In this document: positions 1 through 6,986 of the stretch, piece after piece | Position numbering within the stretch: the stretch's first letter is position 1 | Layout of the letters: each line of letters begins with the position of its first letter | From: Gammaproteobacteria bacterium | GTDB taxonomy: Bacteria; Pseudomonadota; Gammaproteobacteria; Nitrosococcales; Methylophagaceae | Reading direction: 5' to 3' | DNA length: 15,882 nucleotides | Assembly: GCA_003645385.1 (NCBI GenBank) | Contig: QNEY01000014.1 | Span: forward strand, 1-15,882 | Position numbers and translations under genes: made by a program | Notes under the pieces: generated by a model | Told to the model about the DNA's origin: nothing | Databases searched by the model: none | The model's input: only the letters and a program-made list of their open reading frames with translations

Positions 1-1
1 C

Positions 2-349
2 CCTTATGGCACGGTAGATTTTGATGATTTACCTGAAAAATTTCAGGTTGAAGGTGGTGAGTTACCAGAGGCAGTAACCAAGGTGATTGAACAAGCACCG
101 AAGCCAGATGTTTTGCCAGAAAAAGAGCAGGTAGCGAGTGCCGCTACTTCTGATGATACTAGTGATAGCTAGCCAGAAGGTGGCATGGATCTTAAAGAGC
201 ACTTAGCAAATTTAGAATACCTATTGATCAAGCAGGCTTTAGAAGAATCGGAAGGTGTAGTAGCACATGCGGCAAATAAATTAACAATGCGTCGCACTAC
301 CTTGGTTGAAAAAATGAGAAAGTATGGCATTCAACGAGATAATGACTAG
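2..349 (+). pseudogene. flrA: FlrA/FleQ-type sigma-54 flagellar master activator, 3' end, split by an in-frame TAG
   Basis: FlrA is the sigma-54-dependent activator at the top of the polar-flagellum cascade; it switches on flrBC and the basal-body operons. The gene enters from the left edge. Frame 2 reads PYGTVDFDDLPEKF, the FleQ/FlrA segment that ends the AAA+ C-domain, then an acidic linker, then TAG at 170-172. The same frame continues as PEGGMDLKEHL and a Fis-type helix-turn-helix (LIKQALEES, AANKLTMRRTTLVEKMRKYG) to TAG at 347-349. FleQ proteins normally have a Leu-Pro pair before this conserved EG-DLK segment, so the stop sits where Leu is expected and is one base from TTG. Seen: two halves in one frame around a stop. 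Inference: nonsense mutation, sequence error or readthrough. If the stop is real, the main product would lack its DNA-binding domain. Confidence 0.75.
185..349 (+). CDS. Possible separately translated Fis-type HTH domain of FlrA (54 aa)
   Basis: After the amber codon in flrA, ATG at 185 is preceded by AGAAGG (175-180, 4 bases away), so the C-terminal HTH could be made alone by reinitiation. The 54-residue product starts MDLKEHLANLEY and contains the two helices and the RRTTLVEKMRKYG recognition region of FleQ-family DNA-binding domains. A free HTH could compete with full-length activator for DNA. The ribosome-binding-like sequence may be only the chance result of the conserved Glu-Gly-Gly codons, so expression is uncertain. 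The alternative is untranslated remnant or readthrough product. Confidence 0.3.
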   Translation: MDLKEHLANLEYLLIKQALEESEGVVAHAANKLTMRRTTLVEKMRKYGIQRDND

Positions 350-484
350 TTAACCTGAGTTTTGGGTAAGTTTATTTATCGTCATTGCGGTAGTTTTTAG
401 CCGGAATCCATATTTTTATCACTAGATTCCCACTAAAAACATGCGAAAATGAAGTAACCGAAGGATCAATGACAAAATCTGGTG

Positions 485-497
485 ATGTGAGTCACAT
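485..497. repeat. 13-bp palindrome upstream of flrBC
   Basis: ATGTGA-G-TCACAT is a perfect inverted repeat about one base-pair core. Its centre (491) lies about 148 bases before the predicted flrB transcription start, within the range of upstream activator sites for sigma-54 promoters. The half-sites resemble CRP half-sites, but the spacer is 1 base rather than 6. Confidence 0.45.
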
Positions 498-514
498 TAT
501 TTCTCTTATCCAAA

Positions 515-527
515 ACTTAGGTTAAGT
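515..527. repeat. Second 13-bp palindrome upstream of flrBC
   Basis: ACTTA-GGT-TAAGT is a perfect inverted repeat with a 3-base core. Its centre is 30 bp from that of the first palindrome, close to three helical turns, so both face the same side of the DNA. The half-site sequences differ, so they need not bind the same protein. Confidence 0.35.
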
Positions 528-612
528 CTCTTTGAGAAACATGAACTGTCATAGGATTGACTCCCAGAATAGAATGGACATAACACATTGAAATAAAAGA
601 TAAATTATAAAA

Positions 613-628
613 GGGCATGATTTTTGCT
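613..628 (+). promoter_or_regulatory. Sigma-54 promoter for flrBC
   Basis: The sequence gGGCAtGATTTTTGCT fits the sigma-54 consensus TGGCACGNNNNTTGCW with two mismatches, both outside the key bases. The GG (614-615) and GC (626-627) are separated by exactly 10 bases. Transcription would start near 638-640, leaving a leader of about 33 bases before flrB. In Vibrio and Pseudomonas the FlrA/FleQ protein activates this promoter, which fits the flrA gene just upstream. Confidence 0.8.
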
Positions 629-671
629 CAAATGAGGGTAATGCGAAAAATCCGAATTTGGAGCAACATCT

Positions 672-1886
672 ATGAGCCTTAAATCATTTGCTGAGCCGTT
701 ATCTGGCTCAGAACGGCAAAAGCCTGTTAGTCATAAACGGGTGACTATTCAAAGAAATCGCGACAAGAGGCAGGATAGTAGTGCGGTACAACTAACTACT
801 GAATTGATGCATAGTCGCAATCAGCACCATCAAAAAATTGAGCAAACAACTCGTTTGATTAATCGGATGACACAATTGCTGGAAGTCCTTCCTGGTGGTG
901 TAGTCGTTCTGGATGGTGAAGGTATCGTACAACAGTGCAACGCAGCTGCGATTAATTTATTGGGTGAACCCTTGGATGGTGAGCATTGGACTGTAGTTAT
1001 TACTCGTGCATTTTCCCCAAAAGCAGGCGATGGTCATGATGTTTCACTGGCAAATGGTCGTCTGGTAAATATCTCAACCAGTCCCTTGGATGGAGAGCCA
1101 GGTCAGATCATATTGCTGCATGACGTAACTGAAACTCGTCAGTTGCAATCAAAAGTATCCCATTTACAACGTTTATCTGCCATGGGTGAAATGGCTGCCA
1201 GATTGGCACATCAAATTCGTACACCCTTATCTTCGGCACTATTATATTTATCTCCCATATTAAAGGCTGATACAGATAAGGTCACACAACAACGTTTTGC
1301 TAACAAACTACATAAAAGTATCAGTCATATGGAACGATTGATTAAAGATATGTTGGCATTTTCACGTGGCGATATGGCAGTTACAGCCCCTGTCTCAGTA
1401 AATGATTTGTTATCAGCAGTTGAACAGCAATTTCAATCACAGCCAGATGCAGAAAAATTTGAATTAGAAATAAATAATTCAGTCAATGATGCTTATGTTT
1501 ATGGCAGTAAAGATGCATTGATCAGTGCTATAAATAATTTGGTTAATAACGCCAGACTAGCATGTGAGTTAAAAGGCGAGATCACAATTTTTGCAGACTA
1601 TACGAATGATGAACAAGGTGATGCTTGTATTGAAATTAGCGTCGAAGATAGCGGGGCTGGTATCGCTGAGCAAGATCACGATAAAGTTTTGACTCCGTTT
1701 TATACCACGCGATCTTCAGGAACAGGCTTGGGACTCGCGGTTGTGCAATCAATCACTAAAGCACACAAAGGAGAATTGTGGTTTGAGAGTGATGAAGGTG
1801 AGGGCAGTACATTCTGTATGCGGTTGCCGATGTATCAATCCGCAGACACATTTACCCTCACAGCCCAGAAACAAGGAGCAAAATGA
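672..1886 (+). CDS. flrB: FlrB/FleS-type flagellar sensor histidine kinase
   Basis: This 404-aa kinase phosphorylates FlrC to time the middle stage of flagellar assembly. A PAS-like domain (about residues 62-155, with a Leu-Pro-Gly-Gly start and GEGIVQQCNAAA) leads into a HisKA helix with H180 in RLAHQIRTPLS. The ATPase domain follows, with N-box INNLVNNARLA (about 287-297), G1 DSGAGI (326-331) and G2 GTGLGL (351-355). No signal peptide or membrane segment is visible, so it is cytoplasmic like FlrB and FleS. The ATG at 672 has GGAG eight bases upstream, and a sigma-54 promoter lies just before. Its stop overlaps the flrC start (ATGA). All catalytic motifs are intact. Confidence 0.95.
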   Translation: MSLKSFAEPLSGSERQKPVSHKRVTIQRNRDKRQDSSAVQLTTELMHSRNQHHQKIEQTTRLINRMTQLLEVLPGGVVVLDGEGIVQQCNAAAINLLGEPLDGEHWTVVITRAFSPKAGDGHDVSLANGRLVNISTSPLDGEPGQIILLHDVTETRQLQSKVSHLQRLSAMGEMAARLAHQIRTPLSSALLYLSPILKADTDKVTQQRFANKLHKSISHMERLIKDMLAFSRGDMAVTAPVSVNDLLSAVEQQFQSQPDAEKFELEINNSVNDAYVYGSKDALISAINNLVNNARLACELKGEITIFADYTNDEQGDACIEISVEDSGAGIAEQDHDKVLTPFYTTRSSGTGLGLAVVQSITKAHKGELWFESDEGEGSTFCMRLPMYQSADTFTLTAQKQGAK

Positions 1887-3253
1887 TGAATGAATCAACT
1901 GTATTAGTTGTAGAAGACGATAGTGATCTTCGAGGGGCGTTGTGCGATACCCTTGAATTAGCAGGTTACACGGTTTCTGCCACAGATCAGGGACAAAGTG
2001 CACTGGATAAACTTGCAAATGAAGATGTGGGTTTATTATTGAGTGATTTACAAATGCGACCAATGGATGGTCGGACTTTATTGAAAAAAGCCAAAACATT
2101 ATTACCTGATCTACCTGTAGTAATAATGACGGCATTTGGTACTGTTCAGGGCGCTGTTGATGCTATGCATGAAGGTGCTTGTGATTACCTAATCAAACCA
2201 TTTGAAGCCGATGATTTGTTGGAAAGAGTACAACGTTATATGCGTACCATGTCATTAGATGGAGATATGGTCGCTGTTGATAAAGCTTCTCGTGACTTAT
2301 TAACCTTATCTCGACGGGTAGCTGATACTGATGCCACAGTTTTGATTAATGGTGAAAGTGGTACCGGTAAGGAAGTTATTGCTCGTTTCTTACACAATAA
2401 TTCAGTAAGAAAAGACAGCCCTTTTATAGCGATTAACTGTGCGGCTATTCCAGAAAACATGTTGGAAGCGACCTTATTTGGTTATGAAAAAGGGGCGTTT
2501 ACTGGTGCCAGTCAGGCATATGCGGGTAAGTTTGAGCAAGCTCAACAAGGTACGATCCTCTTAGATGAAATTTCAGAAATGGATATGAATCTTCAGGCCA
2601 AACTATTGCGTGTCATACAAGAACGTGAAGTAGAGCGTATAGGTGGTCGCAAGTTGATTTCACTTGATGTCAGAGTATTAGCAACAACCAATAGATTGCT
2701 GCGGGAAGAAGTTGAAGCAGGCCGTTTTCGTGAAGATTTATTCTATCGTTTGAATGTATTTCCATTGCAACTATTGCCATTACGTGAACGAAGAGATGAC
2801 ATTATGCCTTTGGCAAATCAAATGATACGAAAATATAGTCGGTTGTCGAAACGCCCCGTGCCGATGTTCAGCACTAATGCAGAACAGCGATTAATGAATC
2901 ATCCATGGTATGGGAATGTGCGTGAATTGGATAATGTTGTTCAACGGGCGTTAATTCTACAGCCTGGAGAATCTATTACTGACAATGATTTGGCGTTTGA
3001 GACCATGACCAGCACGGGTTCAGAAACCAACGCCAAGGAAACAGTCATTTTACAGACTGTTGAAAACTTGGGGGATGACCTACGCAGTCATGAACAGCGA
3101 CATATTCTTGATGCTTTAGAAAAGAATAATGGTAGCCGAAGAGTTACAGCTATGGAGTTAGGGATAAGTGAACGCACACTTAGATATAAATTATCCCGAT
3201 TTAGAGAGTTGGGTATTGCTATTCCAGAGAAGGTTGGCAAGAAGTCTGCATAA
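1883..3253 (+). CDS. flrC: FlrC/FleR-type sigma-54-dependent response regulator
   Basis: FlrC, once phosphorylated by FlrB, activates sigma-54 promoters of late basal-body, hook and filament genes. The 456 residues show a receiver domain with acidic pair E11/D12, phosphoacceptor D55, T83 and K105. The AAA+ domain has Walker A GESGTGKE (157-164), the sigma-54 contact loop GAFTGA (204-209), Walker B ILLDEI (225-230) and the RxDLFYRL segment (283-290). A Fis-type HTH closes the protein (about 404-441). The ATG at 1883 overlaps the flrB stop by 4 bases and has AGGAG before it; a second in-frame ATG at 1886 is also possible. Its last codons overlap the fliE-operon promoter. No feature is missing, unlike in flrA. 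Confidence 0.95.
   Translation: MMNESTVLVVEDDSDLRGALCDTLELAGYTVSATDQGQSALDKLANEDVGLLLSDLQMRPMDGRTLLKKAKTLLPDLPVVIMTAFGTVQGAVDAMHEGACDYLIKPFEADDLLERVQRYMRTMSLDGDMVAVDKASRDLLTLSRRVADTDATVLINGESGTGKEVIARFLHNNSVRKDSPFIAINCAAIPENMLEATLFGYEKGAFTGASQAYAGKFEQAQQGTILLDEISEMDMNLQAKLLRVIQEREVERIGGRKLISLDVRVLATTNRLLREEVEAGRFREDLFYRLNVFPLQLLPLRERRDDIMPLANQMIRKYSRLSKRPVPMFSTNAEQRLMNHPWYGNVRELDNVVQRALILQPGESITDNDLAFETMTSTGSETNAKETVILQTVENLGDDLRSHEQRHILDALEKNNGSRRVTAMELGISERTLRYKLSRFRELGIAIPEKVGKKSA
3235..3250 (+). promoter_or_regulatory. Sigma-54 promoter for fliEFGHIJ, inside the 3' end of flrC
   Basis: TGGCAAGAAGTCTGCA matches TGGCACGNNNNTTGCW at all defined positions but two; GG (3236-3237) and GC (3248-3249) are 10 bases apart. 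It ends one base before the flrC stop codon. Transcription would start near 3261, about 29 bases before fliE. FlrA-type control of fliE operons is known in Vibrio; which activator acts here cannot be told from sequence. Confidence 0.75.
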
Positions 3254-3289
3254 CTTAAATAACAATACATTTGTTAGTGGAGAAACATC

Positions 3290-3622
3290 ATGATTAAAGG
3301 CATAGACCCGAACCAATTATTAACGCAGATGCGTGCAGCCCAAACACAGGCAATGCAACAGCCTGCAGTTAATCTAACAAATAGTGACACTACTGGTCGG
3401 GTTGATTTTTCAAATTTGATGAAAACAGCAGTAGACACAGTCAATGAAACACAACAGACATCAGCAAAATTAAAAACAGCCTTTGAAATGGGTGATCCGA
3501 ACGTTAGTCTTGCAGATGCGATGATTGCAGCTCAAAAATCAACGGTTGCATTTCAAGCTACAGTTCAAGTTCGAAATAAATTGGTGGCTGCTTATGAAGA
3601 AGTAATGCGAATGAGCGTATAA
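3290..3622 (+). CDS. fliE: FliE, MS-ring/rod junction protein
   Basis: FliE joins the MS ring (FliF) to the proximal rod and is needed for flagellar type III export. The 110 residues have the usual length and layout: a variable Gln/Ala-rich N-terminus, the segment FSNLMKTAVDTVNETQQ, then the conserved FliE C-terminus with DPNVSLADAMIAAQKS, VAFQATVQVRNKLVAAYEEVMRM-type heptads. There is no signal peptide, as expected for a protein exported by the flagellar apparatus itself. GGAG (3279-3282) lies 7 bases before the ATG. It is first in the fliE-J operon, 36 bases after flrC and behind its own sigma-54 promoter. Confidence 0.95.
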   Translation: MIKGIDPNQLLTQMRAAQTQAMQQPAVNLTNSDTTGRVDFSNLMKTAVDTVNETQQTSAKLKTAFEMGDPNVSLADAMIAAQKSTVAFQATVQVRNKLVAAYEEVMRMSV

Positions 3623-3659
3623 CGACTAACTAATAATCACTATAAAGTAGAGCAAGAAT

Positions 3660-5324
3660 ATGGAAAATGTCCCTGTAGCCACTACAGCACCGCCAGCAAC
3701 ACCTTTAGGTGCAATGCAATCCAATATGTCACGTCAACCGGTAATGAAACAAGTCGGGTTTTTATTAGCTATTGCTGCCAGTATTGCTTTGGGTGGCTAT
3801 GTATTGATGTGGTCTCAGACGCCAAGTTACCAAATACTCTTTAATGGAATGGATTCAAAAGAGTCATCAGAAGTGGTAGCTGTTTTACAACAATCAAATA
3901 TCAACTATAAACTGGACCCAAGTACAGGTGCGGTGTTAGTGCCTACGTCAAAACTACAAAGTTTACGGATGAGATTGGCAGCAGAAGGTTTGCCCAGAAG
4001 TACCTCACCTGGCATGGAAATGCTAAATGAAGAACAAGGATTTGGAACCAGTCAGTTTGTTGAGCGGGCACGGTATCAGCGTGCAATGGAAGAAGAATTA
4101 TCACGTTCAATTTCTGAACTTTATAATGTTCGTAGTGCACGGGTTCATTTAGCGATACCTAAACAATCAGTTTTTGTGCGTGAACGTAAACCACCGAGTG
4201 CATCGATAGTTGTAAATTTGTATGCTGGCCGTAACCTAGAGCGTGGACAAGTAACTGCTATTACCCATATGGTCGCATCGAGCGTACCAAATATGTCTAA
4301 TGATAATATTACGCTGATAGACCAAAAAGGTAATTTACTAAGTCGACCTGAGCGTGATCAAGGTCTTGCATTAAGTGATACTCAGCTAGAATATACTAAA
4401 AAACTTGAACAACGTTATATAAGCCGTATTGAGGATATATTGGCTCCTATAGTTGGGATGGATGGTGTGCGTGCACAGGTTGTAGCGGAAGTCGATTTTA
4501 CAGTTAGTGAGCAGACACATGAGAGTTTTAACCCTGATTTGACAGTAGTTCGTAGTGAGCAGATAGAAGAAGAAAATAGGCTAGGTGCAAATGGACCACT
4601 GGGAGTGCCTGGAGCTTTATCTAACCAACCACCTGGAGGTGGCGTAGCACCAGAGTTATCATCAGGTGAAGCAGGAAGTATGTTTGTAAGCGGACAATCA
4701 GGAAGCAAGAGTAAACACAGTACTCGAAATTATGAGATAGATCGCACAATTAGTCATACCCGCATAGCTCCTGGTTCAATTCAACAGCTAAGTGTTGCAG
4801 TGTTAGTAGATGAGCGTCGTACTTTAGATGATGAAGGTAATGTACAATCAATACCATTATCTGAAGCAGAGATGACACGGATTAATGCACTTATTATGGA
4901 TGCAATTGGTTTTAATAAAGCACGCGGTGATAGTTTGAATGTAGTTAATGCTCCATTTATGGCACCACCGGTTGAAGAATCAATCCCGGCATTGCCTATA
5001 TGGGAACAAGATTGGGTATGGAATGTTGTGAAACAAGTCTTAGGTGGATTGCTGGTTTTATTTCTAGTATTTGGTGTTATTCGTCCTGCCTTTAAAGATT
5101 TAAACAAAGTACCCGTGTCTGCAGCTGGATTAGCGAATGATGGTATGGCACCAGGACAAGCCATAGCAATGGGTGCCGGTGGAGTAGCCACAAATGAGAT
5201 GGATAAAATAACAACTGGTGCAGAAGATTTGGAAGGTCAGCTAACTAATGTACGAAGTTTGGTGCAGCAAGATCCAGCACTCGTGGCTCAAGTAGTTAAA
5301 AATTGGACAGCGAGCGAATCCTGA
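3660..5324 (+). CDS. fliF: FliF, flagellar MS-ring protein
   Basis: FliF forms the inner-membrane MS ring that houses the export gate and carries the rotor. The 554-aa protein has the expected topology: cytoplasmic N-terminus, TM1 at about residues 32-50 (VGFLLAIAASIALGGYVLM), a large periplasmic part with the ring-building segments (FNGMDSKESSEVV; FVERARYQRAMEEELSRSI; VRSARVHLAIP), TM2 at about 456-474, then a cytoplasmic tail. The last residues (VRSLVQQDPALVAQVVKNW) are the FliG-binding helices. A Gly/Pro-rich stretch in the second half of the periplasmic region is the usual variable insert. The ribosome binding site is weak (AGAGCAAG). Its stop shares one base with the fliG start (TGATG), suggesting translational coupling of ring and rotor subunits. 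Confidence 0.96.
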   Translation: MENVPVATTAPPATPLGAMQSNMSRQPVMKQVGFLLAIAASIALGGYVLMWSQTPSYQILFNGMDSKESSEVVAVLQQSNINYKLDPSTGAVLVPTSKLQSLRMRLAAEGLPRSTSPGMEMLNEEQGFGTSQFVERARYQRAMEEELSRSISELYNVRSARVHLAIPKQSVFVRERKPPSASIVVNLYAGRNLERGQVTAITHMVASSVPNMSNDNITLIDQKGNLLSRPERDQGLALSDTQLEYTKKLEQRYISRIEDILAPIVGMDGVRAQVVAEVDFTVSEQTHESFNPDLTVVRSEQIEEENRLGANGPLGVPGALSNQPPGGGVAPELSSGEAGSMFVSGQSGSKSKHSTRNYEIDRTISHTRIAPGSIQQLSVAVLVDERRTLDDEGNVQSIPLSEAEMTRINALIMDAIGFNKARGDSLNVVNAPFMAPPVEESIPALPIWEQDWVWNVVKQVLGGLLVLFLVFGVIRPAFKDLNKVPVSAAGLANDGMAPGQAIAMGAGGVATNEMDKITTGAEDLEGQLTNVRSLVQQDPALVAQVVKNWTASES

Positions 5325-6334
5325 TGGCAGAGCAAGTTAGAAATTTAGCTGGTGTTGATAAAGCGGCAGTATTTTTACGTTCAGTAGGTGAATCTGAAGC
5401 GTCTGAAATACTAAAGCATATGACTCCTAAAGAAGTGCAGAAAATAGGTGCAGCAATGTCTGTGTTGACCAATGTTAGCCGGGAAGAAGTTCAAGGTGTA
5501 CTGGATAACTTTGTTGCGACAGTTGAAGAACAAACAGGCTTGGGAATTGGTTCTCATGATTATGTTCGCAATATGTTGGTGGGAGCATTAGGGGAAGATA
5601 AGGCCGGAAGTTTATTAGACCGGATCCTGTCAGGTGGTAATACCACTGGATTGGAGCAGCTTAAATGGATGGATGCACGGGCTATTTATGAAGTTATCAA
5701 ACTAGAACACCCACAAATTATTTCCATTGTTAGTTCATTTCTAGAGCCCGATCAGGCTGCACAAGTTCTGGGAATGTTTCCTGAACGTGATCAGGCGAAT
5801 ATATTACTTCGGATTGCAACCCTTGATGGTGTGCAACCATCAGCGTTAACTGAATTGAATGAGATATTGGAGAAACAGTTTAGTGGTACTGCAGGTGGGC
5901 AAACAGCAACAGTTGGTGGGGTAAAAACTGCAGCAGATATCCTGAACTTTGTTGAGGGTAGTGTAGAAGCCAGTATTATGGAACAAATTAAAGAATCAGA
6001 GCCTGACTTGGGTCAAAATATTGAAGATCTTATGTTTGTATTCGATAATCTTATTGATATTGACGACCGAGGCTTCCAAACATTAATGCGTGAGATTTCA
6101 ACAGATGACTTAATGTTAGCCTTGAAAGGTGCTGATGAAGGACTCAAAGAAAAATTCTTCAACAATATGTCTCAACGTGCAGCTGAAATGATGCGAGATG
6201 ATCTGGAAGCCAGTGGGCCAGTCCGTGTCAGTGATGTTGAAATGGCTCAAAAAGCTATTCTTTCTGCCGCACGAAGCTTATCCGATAAAGGTGAGATCAT
6301 GTTGGGTGGAGGCAGTGGAGATGACTTCCTCTGA
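5324..6334 (+). CDS. fliG: FliG, flagellar rotor switch protein
   Basis: FliG sits on the MS ring and takes torque from the stator; it forms the C-ring with FliM and FliN. From the ATG at 5324 the protein has 336 residues, the normal length. Visible are the N-terminal FliF-binding domain (LAGVDKAAVFLRSVGE), the middle-domain EHPQ motif (128-131), the Gly-rich hinge (about 188-200) and the C-terminal torque region with MFVFDNL (237-243), R256, LALKGADE (266-272) and AAEMMRDDLEASGPVR. A TTG further upstream (5303) would extend the frame into fliF, but the TGATG overlap and the family start favour ATG 5324. The end overlaps fliH by 14 bases. Confidence 0.96.
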   Translation: MAEQVRNLAGVDKAAVFLRSVGESEASEILKHMTPKEVQKIGAAMSVLTNVSREEVQGVLDNFVATVEEQTGLGIGSHDYVRNMLVGALGEDKAGSLLDRILSGGNTTGLEQLKWMDARAIYEVIKLEHPQIISIVSSFLEPDQAAQVLGMFPERDQANILLRIATLDGVQPSALTELNEILEKQFSGTAGGQTATVGGVKTAADILNFVEGSVEASIMEQIKESEPDLGQNIEDLMFVFDNLIDIDDRGFQTLMREISTDDLMLALKGADEGLKEKFFNNMSQRAAEMMRDDLEASGPVRVSDVEMAQKAILSAARSLSDKGEIMLGGGSGDDFL

Positions 6335-6986
6335 TGAATTGGTTTCTGCCCAAGCTAATGAGGTGACTTCGGAAGAATTAGCTGATTATCAGCGTTGGCA
6401 AGCACCACATGTCGTGGCTGTTACTAATGTTGAAAATGCATTTCTAACTGTTGAAGGCATTGAGTCATTACAAAATGAAGCTAAACAAGAAGGCTTTAAA
6501 GCTGGTTTTGATGAAGGCCGTAAGGCTGGACTAGAAGCAGGTCAAGCCGACATTATCCAGCAATTAGATTACCTCAAGCAAATCATGGTCAGTTTGAATA
6601 CCCCTTTAAATGATCTAGATCAGCAAATTGAAAATGATTTAATTACATTGGTTACCACAGTGGCTCGACAAATTGTCCGGCGTGAACTAAAAGCGGATCC
6701 AGAACACGTTATTGGTGCCATTCGTGCTGCCATCTCTGTATTACCTATTAATGATCGTAAGATCAAAATTTACTTGAATCCACAAGATACTGAATTGGTC
6801 AAAAATGGACTATCTCTGGATGATGATGGTGCTAGTTGGCAATGGCTGGAAGACCCGGTGCTTACCCGTGGCGGTTGCCGTTTAGAAACTGCAGATACCA
6901 TGGTCGATGCAACGGTTGAAGCACGTCTCGAGAGTGTTATTAACAAATTGCTAGGAGGCAATCGATCGGATGATAGCACCGACTGA
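6321..6986 (+). CDS. fliH: FliH, regulator of the flagellar export ATPase
   Basis: FliH binds FliI as a dimer, restrains its ATPase and docks it to the C-ring and export gate. The ATG at 6321 gives 221 aa and has GGAGG (6308-6312) eight bases before it, inside the end of fliG; longer forms would start far inside fliG and are rejected. The N-terminal part has the conserved aromatic segment YQRWQAP (W26), used for docking. Residues 58-74 carry five glycines spaced exactly four residues apart (EGFKAGFDEGRKAGLEAG), the GxxxG helix repeat typical of FliH. The C-terminal domain shows the V-type-ATPase E-subunit-like fold signature (LVTTVARQIVRREL; VEARLESVINKL). It overlaps fliI by 17 bases. Confidence 0.93.
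   Translation: MTSSDELVSAQANEVTSEELADYQRWQAPHVVAVTNVENAFLTVEGIESLQNEAKQEGFKAGFDEGRKAGLEAGQADIIQQLDYLKQIMVSLNTPLNDLDQQIENDLITLVTTVARQIVRRELKADPEHVIGAIRAAISVLPINDRKIKIYLNPQDTELVKNGLSLDDDGASWQWLEDPVLTRGGCRLETADTMVDATVEARLESVINKLLGGNRSDDSTD

Larger units (their letters stand above)
350..671. other. Spacer between flrA and flrB; regulatory region, no gene seen
   Basis: No reading frame of coding quality is present. It holds two short palindromes (485-497 and 515-527), a weak 6-bp inverted repeat GGAATC/GATTCC (403-408 and 425-430, 16-base loop), a sigma-54 promoter (613-628) and the flrB ribosome binding site GGAG (660-663). TATCCAAAACTTA at 507-519 matches the IHF consensus WATCARNNNNTTR at all but one position. 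IHF often bends DNA between activator site and sigma-54 promoter, but at this match quality it could be chance. No convincing terminator for flrA is visible. Confidence 0.6.

Noticed and set aside
403..430. Terminator after flrA
   Set aside because: The 6-bp stem has a 16-base loop and no T-run after it.
485..497. CRP binding site
   Set aside because: Half-sites TGTGA/TCACA are present but only 1 base apart; CRP needs 6.
1749..2135. 128-aa ORF on the minus strand across the flrB/flrC junction
   Set aside because: Both + strand genes here are clear; the product resembles no family and has shadow-frame composition.
5303..5323. Earlier TTG start for fliG inside fliF
   Set aside because: The family start MAEQ at ATG 5324 and the TGATG overlap with fliF are a better fit; the extra seven residues have no family match.
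6198..6320. Longer fliH starting far within fliG
   Set aside because: The extra 41 residues are fliG read in another frame; ATG 6321 with GGAGG at 8 bases gives the usual FliH length.
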